From the IMG/VR virus record IMGVR_UViG_3300042563_003307, positions 62,001 through 126,000 of that record: a stretch of DNA of 64,000 bases; one strand, written 5' to 3'. The position numbers and the translations under genes were made by a program. The DNA comes from a virus. Below are positions 46,401-54,706 of the stretch, piece after piece. The notes beneath the pieces are model-generated. The model was not told the origin of the DNA, ran no database searches, and saw only the letters and a list, made by a program, of their open reading frames with translations. Positions within the stretch are counted from its first letter, which is position 1; the number at the start of each line of letters is the position of its first letter.

Positions 46401-47045
46401 TTATTCTGTTATTTCAACATCTTGAATGTCAGCTTCGGAAGAATCGATTCCTTCGCGGATCATTCTCATTAGGTCTTTAGTACCTCTTTGAACATTTCCA
46501 GAACCTGCGTCTCCGCCTGAAACTTCTATTTCTCTGATGTTATCTCGTTTTCTGTATATCTCAATATCTCGTGCAATTCTTTTGGCGCTCTCTTCAGTTG
46601 CCATTAAATACATTGTTTGAGATTTGATTATATCGAGCATTGATTTTTGTAGGGTTGCAAGTACTTCAAACATTCTAGGAGCAACTTCGCCATCTTCAAT
46701 TGCATTAAGCAAGGTTGTAAGAGCCCGCTCTCCGGCTTGAAGTTGATAAACTAATGAACTCATTGTCATTTCGTCCATCTTCTTTTTAGCTTGAATATAC
46801 TCATCTCGCTCTATAATATCCTCATCCAAATAGAACTTCATTAAGGCAGTAATAGTTTTCTTAGCCTTTCGGGTAGAGCTCTCTTTAAGTTCGGCAAAAG
46901 TTACATGATTTTGTGCTCTTCTTGCCGGAAGTGCTACATCAGTTTCTATTACTTCAGATATTTCTCCGCTTCCTGCCCCGATTAATTCGTCAAGGTCTTT
47001 TCGGATATCCTCTGCCTGGTCTTTTATACTTTTATTTTCTGACAT
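46401..47045 (-). CDS. putative terminase small subunit (gp16-like)
   Basis: 214 aa, helical: MSENKSIKDQAEDIRKDLDE, LMKFYLDEDIIERDEYIQAK, ALTTLLNAIEDGEVAPRMFE. This is the helical, central coiled-coil build of T4 gp16, and the position directly before gp17 supports it. Acidic C-terminus (SSEADIQDVEITE). Sequence identity to gp16 was not tested. Confidence 0.7.
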   Translation of the reverse strand: MSENKSIKDQAEDIRKDLDELIGAGSGEISEVIETDVALPARRAQNHVTFAELKESSTRKAKKTITALMKFYLDEDIIERDEYIQAKKKMDEMTMSSLVYQLQAGERALTTLLNAIEDGEVAPRMFEVLATLQKSMLDIIKSQTMYLMATEESAKRIARDIEIYRKRDNIREIEVSGGDAGSGNVQRGTKDLMRMIREGIDSSEADIQDVEITE

Positions 47046-47063
47046 ATAAATTTGTTTTATTAA

Positions 47064-47073
47064 ATTATATATC
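47064..47073 (-). promoter_or_regulatory. late-type promoter box before gp16-gp17
   Basis: Minus strand GATATATAAT, 18 bases before the gp16-like start. Confidence 0.5.
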
Positions 47074-47077
47074 GAAA

Positions 47078-49012
47078 TTAACGAGCATTGGCATATTTTT
47101 GGAATCCTATGCTTGGAATTGCATTATCAACAATAATTGCGTGCTGATTATCTCTTACAACGTATTGATTTAAAATATTTGAATGCTGTTCAAATTCAAC
47201 AGGAGTATCGAATACTCTAATATTGGTCATTATCATATTATTAGCTTGTAATTCAAATTTTGCTTGAGAAGTCCAAATCTGTTCTTCAAGTTGCGGTACT
47301 ATTTGGGTAAATTCATTAGTTAAATTATTTCCAGCGCTTTGAGGAAGCATCATATTGTTTGACGTATCAAGACTATATATTGATGCAGACATTTGAAGAA
47401 ATTCATTATTGATATTAACAACATAACCATACCATTTTGCAGGGTTAAAAGCTATTCCATGTGTAAAGTATTGTACTCCTTGTGGTGTTGTAACAATTAA
47501 CTCGGTATTACTTATTGTTATTGAAAACTTGTCGGCAGTATCTCCAATTAATCTATAATCTAAAACTGAATTAGATGCAAATCGAGGGGCAAACCATGAA
47601 GAGAATGCAATTCCATGTCCTGATTTAACTTCAGATTGAGCTTCGTAAACAACAGCAGAATCTCCTAGTGTCATATTTAAAAAATTGTAATGATTTTTGC
47701 TGACAATAGTCCATCTATTTTTTAAGTCATAATCAACTATTCCAAGTTTTGTATCAACAAAGGTTCGGATTCCATCGTTATATTTATTAATAACTGTTTG
47801 GAATATTTCCGGCTTAAGATTCTTTTTATATTCGTCTTGAATTCTTTCTCCAAATATTTCTTCAATTCCAGTTATTAATACGTCAGTATCGTCGTCAAAT
47901 TGTCCTTTGATAACATCTCCGCGGTCTTGGTATTTAACAAGTTTAACTTTCCAATATGAATGGCTTCTATTAAATTCATCTGCTAAAGAAACAGAGTTTA
48001 TTTCGTACATTCTATTAATAATTGGAATAAACATATAGTCCTTGTTTCTTGGATATTTTCCTGCCCCAAAATGAGTTTCAAACTCTTCAGCAGTTATATG
48101 AATTTCAAAGTCCTCTAATTCAATTCCAAATATATCATAAGTGCTAGCTTCTGTAGGGAATTCATTATCTGGAACCATTATCTTTATTGTTTGCTTGTCA
48201 GTTACATTATGTAATGAATATTCCATCAAAATAACATCAGATGTTCTTGCGTCAGGTTCAGTTTTAAAGTAGGTAACCTCATGTCCAAAAATTCCATTAA
48301 CAATGTTAACAAGTTGCTTATACATTTTAACTGATTTGGTAAGAGCGTATGGATTAAATTGGTTTGATGCATTACATGTAACTTGAATATTTGCGCAACC
48401 ATTCATTGCAAAAGGATCGGTACAATCAGTACAGAAATTTGGACATGATACTATTATACCATCCCCGGTTATAATTGAAATTGTAATTGAAAGAAATGTT
48501 AACGTATTTCCAGTTGCAAGTCCAGCAACCTCTGCCTTAATATCAAAATAAAGAGGCTTGGTAGGGTCAAAAGTAATTCCTTGAATATCTCCAGAGCCTG
48601 TTCCATGATTTAATGGAGCAAATTCAGAGAAAATTGTTCCAGATTTGGACCATCTAAATTCATATTCAAAAAAGTTTACAAGGTCTGGTGTTGTATAATA
48701 TTTAGCATTTGTAAAATTGTATTGTAAGGGTTCAGTAACAGTCAATTCAGTATCACTAATAACAACGTCGATTTCGTATGTTATATTACCAATAATTATA
48801 GAATCTCCAGAAGCAAATGACGTAGTGAATTGAGTTTCATATCCAAAAACATTCAATGATGTACTTGAACCAGTAACATTACCAGTCATGTGAGGTTTTT
48901 TAAGACCTACAACAATATCCCAGTTGTCAACTTGGGTTGTATTAAGATATGGTTGTTGGATAGATGCGACAAAGAAATCTCCGTATTCATTTGCTGTATA
49001 ATTGGTTACCAT
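47078..49012 (-). CDS. virion structural protein, 644 aa
   Basis: Strand-rich with a central Cys cluster (CPNFCTDCTDPFAMNGCANI, about 197-216). Segments such as GNVTGSSTSLNVFGYETQFT look like barrel strands and the C-terminal 200 residues like a lectin-type domain (GIAFSSWFAPRF, WYGYVVNINNEFLQMSASIY). No T4 homologue recognised. It sits among head/tail genes, so a neck, baseplate or fibre role is likely. Confidence 0.6.
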   Translation of the reverse strand: MVTNYTANEYGDFFVASIQQPYLNTTQVDNWDIVVGLKKPHMTGNVTGSSTSLNVFGYETQFTTSFASGDSIIIGNITYEIDVVISDTELTVTEPLQYNFTNAKYYTTPDLVNFFEYEFRWSKSGTIFSEFAPLNHGTGSGDIQGITFDPTKPLYFDIKAEVAGLATGNTLTFLSITISIITGDGIIVSCPNFCTDCTDPFAMNGCANIQVTCNASNQFNPYALTKSVKMYKQLVNIVNGIFGHEVTYFKTEPDARTSDVILMEYSLHNVTDKQTIKIMVPDNEFPTEASTYDIFGIELEDFEIHITAEEFETHFGAGKYPRNKDYMFIPIINRMYEINSVSLADEFNRSHSYWKVKLVKYQDRGDVIKGQFDDDTDVLITGIEEIFGERIQDEYKKNLKPEIFQTVINKYNDGIRTFVDTKLGIVDYDLKNRWTIVSKNHYNFLNMTLGDSAVVYEAQSEVKSGHGIAFSSWFAPRFASNSVLDYRLIGDTADKFSITISNTELIVTTPQGVQYFTHGIAFNPAKWYGYVVNINNEFLQMSASIYSLDTSNNMMLPQSAGNNLTNEFTQIVPQLEEQIWTSQAKFELQANNMIMTNIRVFDTPVEFEQHSNILNQYVVRDNQHAIIVDNAIPSIGFQKYANAR

Positions 49013-49014
49013 TA

Positions 49015-49419
49015 TTAGTCTTTATTTTTATTTACCTCGTCTTGTGGAGCATAAACCTCTCCAGCTAGCCAAGATGCTACAAATCCAGTTAATGATACAA
49101 AATATAGTGCAAGTTCATTTAAGTTTGCTTTAAACCAAATGGCTCCGCAACCTGCGATAGCCCAAAGAATAACAATAACATATATCATTACCTCTTTTCG
49201 AGAGTTTGGTCCCGGCTTAAGAATTGCTGATTTTGAGCTTGGTTTCTTGGATTCAGCCCATATATAAGTTGCAGCGTATGCTGTTAGGGATCCAAAATAT
49301 ACTGAAAGGTCTGTGAAGCTTGCCTCTTTAAAGGCTCCAAAAAGTCCCATACCTACCCAAAGAGTTACTATAATATAGATTAATGCTTCTCTTTTACCGA
49401 AATTACTAAAGAAATTCAT
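49015..49419 (-). CDS. four-pass membrane protein with internal duplication
   Basis: 134 aa made of two copies: REALIYIIVTLWVGMGLFGA / KEVMIYVIVILWAIAGCGAI, and LSVYFGSLTAYAATYIW / LALYFVSLTGFVASWLAGE. Each copy has two membrane helices. Holin-like or lysis-inhibition roles are possible. Its place between late structural genes suggests late expression. Confidence 0.7.
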   Translation of the reverse strand: MNFFSNFGKREALIYIIVTLWVGMGLFGAFKEASFTDLSVYFGSLTAYAATYIWAESKKPSSKSAILKPGPNSRKEVMIYVIVILWAIAGCGAIWFKANLNELALYFVSLTGFVASWLAGEVYAPQDEVNKNKD

Positions 49420-49435
49420 ATTAAATGTTTTTCTT

Positions 49436-49445
49436 TTATATATTC
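49436..49445 (-). promoter_or_regulatory. late-type promoter box, weaker match
   Basis: Minus strand GAATATATAA, 17 bases before the four-pass protein start. Confidence 0.35.
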
Positions 49446-49453
49446 ACGAAATA

Positions 49454-50098
49454 TTAGTAGTCGGTAATTAATAGGATTAATGGGTCCTCTTTTTCAATTT
49501 TTGACTCAAGTATATCTAAAATGTCGGTAACTATTCCAGCATCGGAATCTTCAGGGTCTTTTTCATCAAGATAGAAAAGTATACTATCATAGAGTTCTTT
49601 TGCATTAAGTCTAGCAAATGGAATTCCCTCTTCGAATACTTCAATTTCTTCTAGAATCTTATTAACTAATGGAAGTTCTGTGTCTTCATATAAATCATAA
49701 AGTCTCAGAGTTGCAGTTAGTAGTTTAAAACTGAATTGAATCATTTTTATACCATCAGTTTCAATTATTCGGGAGTACTTTTTATCCTTATTGAGGGTTA
49801 ATTTGATATATTGTAAATTTTCCATTTCTATTAATATTTGGAAAAGAAAAAAGACTGTGTTGATTTCTTTATGCATAAAATCGGAACCAACCGATTTAAT
49901 TTTATTGATAGAATTTTGATAATATGTATCTAATATGTATTTTAATTGAGATGACGATACCATTATAGAGTCATTTCCAAGTTCGATAAAATCAATATCG
50001 TTTTGGATTTGTGCCCATAATTTATTGTCAATGTAATTATATTTGTACAGCGTAACGTCGATCGCAGTTGGGATCGAACTAAATTCAAATTGTTGCAT
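49454..50098 (-). CDS. hypothetical protein, 214 aa
   Basis: Helical, acidic protein (KYILDTYYQNSINKIKSVGS, ILEEIEVFEEGIPFARLNAK). Starts nine bases after the stop of the gp62-like gene. No recognised domain. Confidence 0.62.
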   Translation of the reverse strand: MQQFEFSSIPTAIDVTLYKYNYIDNKLWAQIQNDIDFIELGNDSIMVSSSQLKYILDTYYQNSINKIKSVGSDFMHKEINTVFFLFQILIEMENLQYIKLTLNKDKKYSRIIETDGIKMIQFSFKLLTATLRLYDLYEDTELPLVNKILEEIEVFEEGIPFARLNAKELYDSILFYLDEKDPEDSDAGIVTDILDILESKIEKEDPLILLITDY

Positions 50099-50107
50099 AG
50101 TCGGATA

Positions 50108-50536
50108 TTAATATACCTGCATCGAATTCTCTATTCTCTGTAAAGAGGTATAAAGTTCTTCTTTAGCAAATTTTTCAAGTTCTTTAAATTCTCTTTTGCC
50201 AATTTCATTTCTTTGCATAAAGAATGAGATGGCTTCTTCTGAGGGTATATATTTGCTTTTTGAAGTCACTTCTTTTTCTGACTTTTTGGTCTTAGTATAA
50301 ATCCAACCCGGTACACTTTTAAATCGGGCTGCAACAAGAGACCAACTATCAATTACTGCAAGTGGATTAATCCCATTTTTATTAAATAATTGGGCATTTG
50401 CTGGGTATTGAATCGAAAAGAAGCGATTAATCATGAAATGATGTCGCTTCTTATTATGGTTACTTATTTTTTTATATTCAGCAGGTTTGGTGAATATTAT
50501 TTTTATAAAATCAAACAGTTTTGTTTCGTCTAACAT
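50108..50536 (-). CDS. putative clamp-loader small subunit (gp62-like)
   Basis: 142 aa. KLFDFIKIIFTKPAEYKKIS, then FMINRFFSIQYPANAQLFNK and WIYTKTKKSEKE follow the order seen in short gp62 proteins of T4-type cyanophages (an invariant NR, then a short helix, then a basic end). Close to the gp44-like and RNase H genes. A tentative call by pattern. Confidence 0.45.
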   Translation of the reverse strand: MLDETKLFDFIKIIFTKPAEYKKISNHNKKRHHFMINRFFSIQYPANAQLFNKNGINPLAVIDSWSLVAARFKSVPGWIYTKTKKSEKEVTSKSKYIPSEEAISFFMQRNEIGKREFKELEKFAKEELYTSLQRIENSMQVY

Positions 50537-50681
50537 TTTTTATTGCTTTTTTAAAAAGTTCAATTCGTGTACTAGTTATATCGGTTTTTTGTAATTTGTT
50601 TACCTCAGCAATAACCTTGTCAAAGTCGCCGTCTTTGTGCGCTTCAATTAGTAATTCTGTTAAAATATCCTCGCTAGTCAT
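50511..50681 (-). CDS. hypothetical protein, 56 aa
   Basis: Helical protein MTSEDILTELLIEAHKDGDF overlapping the gp62-like gene by 26 bases and ending in a basic helix (KKAIKNVRRNKTV). One base after the RNase H stop. No recognised domain. Confidence 0.6.
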   Translation of the reverse strand: MTSEDILTELLIEAHKDGDFDKVIAEVNKLQKTDITSTRIELFKKAIKNVRRNKTV

Positions 50682-50682
50682 T

Positions 50683-51915
50683 TTAAAATAACGTGTTTAT
50701 TTTTTTAGTTTCAGGTTGTTGAGAAACTTTGTCTAGTTGTAACGTTGCAAATGGGTCAAAACTCTTTGGAGCACCACTTCCGGTTGCACCTTTTGAATTC
50801 CACTGTGTACCTTCTAATATCTTTTCCATCTGAGTTAATCCGGCCAATCTTGTTTCAACTGTAAAATCTTTTTCAATTTCATCATATATTGCTTTTAGAA
50901 TTCCACCAGGTATCGTATTAAAGTGAAGTAACATTAAGTCTAGATTTTGATTGAATCGCAAACGGATTTCATCAATTGTAGATTTACCAACAACATCATG
51001 AATCATATTAACTATAGTTTTAACCTGTTCCTCAGAGAAAAAATGGTCGATGTGGAAGTTACCTTCAATTTCACGATATTTTTCTAGGATTTGAATTGCC
51101 TGTTTTTCAGTTATTGAATAGTTTCGGATAGAACCAGTACTAGTTCTTTTAGTCCATGAAACGACTGATTGAATGTTATCGCTTTTATCACCTTGTAAGA
51201 TTTTAGAGAAGATAAAATCATCGCAATTAATCTCTTCTATTTCTACGCCGTTTTTAGCAATCCAACTGATAAAATCACCTTTAAGTTGGTTATTTAGCAC
51301 ATCAGCAGAACCCATGTTAAATAATAAGTCATCATTTGAAATTTCTACCTCATTAGGTTTGTTAATAAGGTTTTCGAAACCTTCGAATGCTAACAATCTA
51401 CGCTTAGAATTATAGTACCATAAGGTATATGCATCTGTTGCTTCATTATAATTAACTAATTGAATAAGGTCACGGTCACCTGTCCAAACAATACAATTTT
51501 TACCTTCATTGTTTAACTGTGTCGACCAACCGAATAGAATATCATCTGCTTCTGCACCGGGAACTTTATGAATGATTACACCCTGCTTTGCAAGAATATC
51601 TTGGAACTCTGTATAAACATTAAATACATTTTCCCAGTTAACTGAACTATCGGCAACTCTGGTACCTTTATATTCTGCGGTTGGGAATAGGTCTTTACGC
51701 CATGATTTTGAATCGACTGCAACTACGATTTGGTCGACAAAGGGTGTCATCTTTCTGACCTCTGACGCAAAGTCAATACACAATTTTCGCATAAATTGTT
51801 CTTGGCCATCTCTGTCTCCTAATAATTGTTCTTTTTTAGGACGTGGAAGTACAAAAAGTCTGCTATGTACGAAATAGTTTCCATCGATAATAAGTGTATG
51901 TTTTCCTAGTTTCAT
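50683..51915 (-). CDS. rnh: RNase H / 5'-3' exonuclease (T4 Rnh-like FEN family)
   Basis: 410 aa (T4 Rnh is 305). Acidic metal ligands are in LIIDGNYFVHSRLF, IVVAVDSKSWRKDLF, VPGAEADDILFGW and WTGDRDLIQLV. The helical arch KRTSTGSIRNYSITEKQ follows. Removes RNA primers and flaps in lagging-strand synthesis. It has a promoter of its own (51931-51965). Confidence 0.88.
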   Translation of the reverse strand: MKLGKHTLIIDGNYFVHSRLFVLPRPKKEQLLGDRDGQEQFMRKLCIDFASEVRKMTPFVDQIVVAVDSKSWRKDLFPTAEYKGTRVADSSVNWENVFNVYTEFQDILAKQGVIIHKVPGAEADDILFGWSTQLNNEGKNCIVWTGDRDLIQLVNYNEATDAYTLWYYNSKRRLLAFEGFENLINKPNEVEISNDDLLFNMGSADVLNNQLKGDFISWIAKNGVEIEEINCDDFIFSKILQGDKSDNIQSVVSWTKRTSTGSIRNYSITEKQAIQILEKYREIEGNFHIDHFFSEEQVKTIVNMIHDVVGKSTIDEIRLRFNQNLDLMLLHFNTIPGGILKAIYDEIEKDFTVETRLAGLTQMEKILEGTQWNSKGATGSGAPKSFDPFATLQLDKVSQQPETKKINTLF

Positions 51916-51930
51916 AGTTCTATAATTTAT

Positions 51931-51965
51931 TTGTAAATATAATCAAAAGTTTTGACACGGGAAAA
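51931..51965 (-). promoter_or_regulatory. promoter of the RNase H gene
   Basis: -33 TTTTCCC, -7 TATATTTACAA, 20-base spacer; AT dyad AAAAGTTTT/AAAACTTTT around the -33 box. Confidence 0.75.
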
Positions 51966-51983
51966 CTTTTATCAATTTATTTT

Positions 51984-52934
51984 TTAATTTTTTACAATTT
52001 CTTGTATTTTGTACGTGCATGAAAGTAACGTAATAACCGGGTCTATTACCAGGGTTCTTTGAGCCTGGTGTTCTGCAACACAGATTGCAATTTGTGGAAT
52101 GTGTCGAGCGTTTTGTGGCTTTTCTGTCTGTATGTATTCGATAAATTCTTGGCCAAGTGTTTGGAGCACATCATCAACTCTATTTGAATATTCTCCTACA
52201 ATATACTTATAATTAGTTACAGGGTCCATTTGATTAAAAATCAGGTCAAACATATCCTTGTAGACTGAGTTAAATTTCTTAACATCATCGAGTGTAATAT
52301 TCTGCGTACCTTGAGTTTTATAACCTTGTAACTTATTAAGAGTTGTTCGAAGGTCTGGAAAGTTTCTTTTAACAAATTCTACCAGGGCTGGTTTTTCAAT
52401 TGCCATTCCTTCTTTTCCACAAATATCATAAACCCTTCTAATATATTTCTTAGTCAATTCATTCTCTTCAGATTTATCGAAGTCAAAATTGATAACTTCA
52501 AACCGTGAAAGAATTGGATCTGGAATTTTATTAACATAATTACAAGTTGCAATAAAACGGGAGTTACTTGCAAACTGCTCCATGGTTGCACGAAGTGCTT
52601 TAAAGAATTGGTCAGATACACCATCAACCTCATCTAATATAACAACCTTAAATTTTCCTTGGTCATCTAGGATTGACATCGTTGAACAGAAATCAGTGAT
52701 CCGGGTTCTAATCACGTCGACTGAAGTATCGGTAGATGCATTAATATAAAGGTATGGTAATCCAAATTGATTAACAATAGCCTTTGCAGTTGAAGTTTTA
52801 CCAGTACCTGGGCTACCTGCCAATAACATATTCTGTGTTAATCCATTTTCAAATTTCGACATTACACGTTCTGGAAGGATTAAATCTTCTAGATTTTTAG
52901 GACGATATTTTTCTGTAAAAAGTGCTTGAATCAT
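51984..52934 (-). CDS. gp44: clamp-loader large subunit gp44
   Basis: 316 aa. Walker A LLAGSPGTGKTSTAKAI (about 37-53), Walker B KVVILDEVDGV, the SRC-like segment ILSRFEVINFD, and the sensor SRFIATCNYVNKIP match RFC-type AAA+ loaders. Opens the sliding clamp for phage DNA polymerase. Confidence 0.93.
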   Translation of the reverse strand: MIQALFTEKYRPKNLEDLILPERVMSKFENGLTQNMLLAGSPGTGKTSTAKAIVNQFGLPYLYINASTDTSVDVIRTRITDFCSTMSILDDQGKFKVVILDEVDGVSDQFFKALRATMEQFASNSRFIATCNYVNKIPDPILSRFEVINFDFDKSEENELTKKYIRRVYDICGKEGMAIEKPALVEFVKRNFPDLRTTLNKLQGYKTQGTQNITLDDVKKFNSVYKDMFDLIFNQMDPVTNYKYIVGEYSNRVDDVLQTLGQEFIEYIQTEKPQNARHIPQIAICVAEHQAQRTLVIDPVITLLSCTYKIQEIVKN

Positions 52935-52998
52935 TTTTTAGGTTTAAGTTTATAGGTATTATATAAGAAGGTCTCTATAAGTTTCAGATAAATATTGT

Positions 52999-53499
52999 AT
53001 GGCTTTTAATAACAAATACCCAAAGATTCGTCGTACTGGAGGACCCTATCCAAGGAATAGGTATGGTGTATGTTATGAAGGACTCTCGCGACAACAGCGT
53101 CGATTACTATTAGAGAATCCATTAATGAAAGAAAGGGCTCAATCTGACCAGTTTCTACATATTATCTTTGAGATGTGTAAATATAAAAATGATTCGAAGA
53201 GGGACAAATATTATTATGATTGGTCTACTGGGGAGCTTATGAAAAGTGAAGAGCTTTCGGATAGTTACGATACAATTGATTGGACTTGCGCTCTATCTGG
53301 AGAACCTATCAGGTCTAATATAAATAACTTTAATGCGGAGAACTTTGTTCATCCTGATTATCACGATACTCTTGGCGGTAAAATGGTGGATGGTAGAATC
53401 CTAAAATCTTCTGTTGCCTTCCAACAGCACGTAAAAAAACTCCTATTGAATCAACAAAAGGAGTTTTTAAATATTGCTAGAAAAAATTCGAAATTATAG
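52999..53499 (+). CDS. hypothetical protein, 166 aa, plus strand
   Basis: Starts MAFNNKYPKIRRTGGPYPRN, basic and aromatic, then YEGLSRQQRRLLLENPLMKE. Acidic middle (TGELMKSEELSDSYD). It is divergent from gp44 and convergent with the scaffold-type gene, whose stop it overlaps by six bases. A terminator for the opposite strand lies inside its last codons. Role unknown. Confidence 0.7.
   Translation: MAFNNKYPKIRRTGGPYPRNRYGVCYEGLSRQQRRLLLENPLMKERAQSDQFLHIIFEMCKYKNDSKRDKYYYDWSTGELMKSEELSDSYDTIDWTCALSGEPIRSNINNFNAENFVHPDYHDTLGGKMVDGRILKSSVAFQQHVKKLLLNQQKEFLNIARKNSKL
53433..53468 (-). terminator. terminator embedded in the plus-strand gene
   Basis: Hairpin AAAAACTCC/GGAGTTTTT with a T run on both strands; it ends the minus-strand scaffold-type gene and may also attenuate the plus-strand transcript before its stop codon. 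Confidence 0.65.
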
Positions 53500-54603
53500 T
53501 AATCTAGAGAATCTATCTTTAACACTTAGATTTTGGTATTTAGATTCATTTAAGGTATTTGAATATTCAGCCTTTTTAATTATTGCATCATATTTTTGAT
53601 ACAGTATAGTTCCTTCATCTAATTGCCAATCAAACTTAGAACCAATTTCAGATGCTAATTCATTTAAACCAACTGAGTTTGCTCTATTAACTAAAGATTC
53701 TGAGGATTTTTGTTTTAATGTTTCTAATCTTTTCTTTTTACCTGCAATTGCACCTTTTAATAAATCAATGGCTTTAGTATCTTTTGCTTCTACTGCATCT
53801 GCTAAATTCTTTTCATCACCTGTAATTTCATCTTCTAATGCTTTTACCTTTGGATCTTTTTCAGTTTCTTCTGGAGTTTCAGTTTCTTCTGGAGTTTCAG
53901 TATTGTCTTTTTTAGCAGCTTTAGAAGCAGCTGCATCATCATCTAATTTTTTTTGTGCTGCTTTAGCATCATCAGATTTCTTTTGCTCTTCTTTCTTTTT
54001 TTCAATTTCAGCCTTTTTATCATCTTCCGAAGGTTCAAGTTCTTTAATTGCAGCCTGATCTTCTTTGTATTTATTTTGAAGTTCAGTCATTTTTTCTTTA
54101 TAAGATGCTACCTTTTCCGGGTCATCTTCTAATCCTGAAGCTCTTTTAATTGATGCGATTTGACCAGCTATTTTTGCATTATGAAGTGCCTTTGCAACTA
54201 GTTCACCTTTTGCATTAAATTTATCATCAACCATCTTTTGAAGTTCTCCTGCCTGATCTCTTGCAATTTTTGCTTTTGCATTAATTTTTGCCTTTTGTTC
54301 TGCGTCTGGAGCATCTTCGGCCGCTGATTCCATATCAGTGACATTCAATTTTATTTTATTGACTTTTGACTGTGCTTTTATTGCCTTTGGCATCCACCAA
54401 ATCCATTGCCAAACTTTGCTTGGACCTTCAGCATCAGCTTCGTTTAATTCATTAAATTCCGGAGAATCAAGTTCTTCAGTTAATTCTTTAACAAGACTAC
54501 CTAAAGAATCTATAATTGTATCGACATCTCTAGATAATGATTTAATAGGAGCTGTTGCAACCTCTTCAAGTATACTTGTATACCAATTTTCAAATGTTTC
54601 CAT
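53494..54603 (-). CDS. prohead core or internal protein with CTS-like start, 369 aa
   Basis: METFENWYTSILEE ends in a (L/I)xE site like the capsid-targeting peptide. The rest is charged, helical, Lys/Glu/Ala-rich coiled coil (AKINAKAKIARDQAGELQKM), with two copies of PEETET. It follows the capsid gene, so it may be a core/internal head protein like T4 IPs. Confidence 0.68.
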   Translation of the reverse strand: METFENWYTSILEEVATAPIKSLSRDVDTIIDSLGSLVKELTEELDSPEFNELNEADAEGPSKVWQWIWWMPKAIKAQSKVNKIKLNVTDMESAAEDAPDAEQKAKINAKAKIARDQAGELQKMVDDKFNAKGELVAKALHNAKIAGQIASIKRASGLEDDPEKVASYKEKMTELQNKYKEDQAAIKELEPSEDDKKAEIEKKKEEQKKSDDAKAAQKKLDDDAAASKAAKKDNTETPEETETPEETEKDPKVKALEDEITGDEKNLADAVEAKDTKAIDLLKGAIAGKKKRLETLKQKSSESLVNRANSVGLNELASEIGSKFDWQLDEGTILYQKYDAIIKKAEYSNTLNESKYQNLSVKDRFSRLL

Positions 54604-54628
54604 ATTTTAATTTATTTTGTTATGATAG

Positions 54629-54638
54629 ATTATATATC
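54629..54638 (-). promoter_or_regulatory. late-type promoter box
   Basis: Minus strand GATATATAAT, 25 bases before the 369-aa protein start. Confidence 0.5.
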
Positions 54639-54640
54639 AC

Positions 54641-54671
54641 AAAAAAGGGAACTGATTTCTCAGTTCCCTTT
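54641..54671 (-). terminator. intrinsic terminator after the capsid gene
   Basis: Minus-strand 12-bp stem AAAGGGAACTGA/TCAGTTCCCTTT with a GAAA tetraloop and a T run, just past the gp23 stop. The late box at 54629 follows it at once. Confidence 0.85.
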
Positions 54672-54706
54672 AAGTATAATTAGAATGTTAGTTCTAATTT
54701 AAAATA

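Noticed and set aside
361-51965. Repeated 40-base blocks considered as a CRISPR or dispersed mobile repeat
   Set aside because: The copies are single, kilobases apart, always before genes, and their conserved bases fit promoter boxes.
52987-52994. GATAAATA box before the plus-strand 166-aa gene
   Set aside because: Only four bases separate it from the ATG; not usable as the gene's own late promoter.
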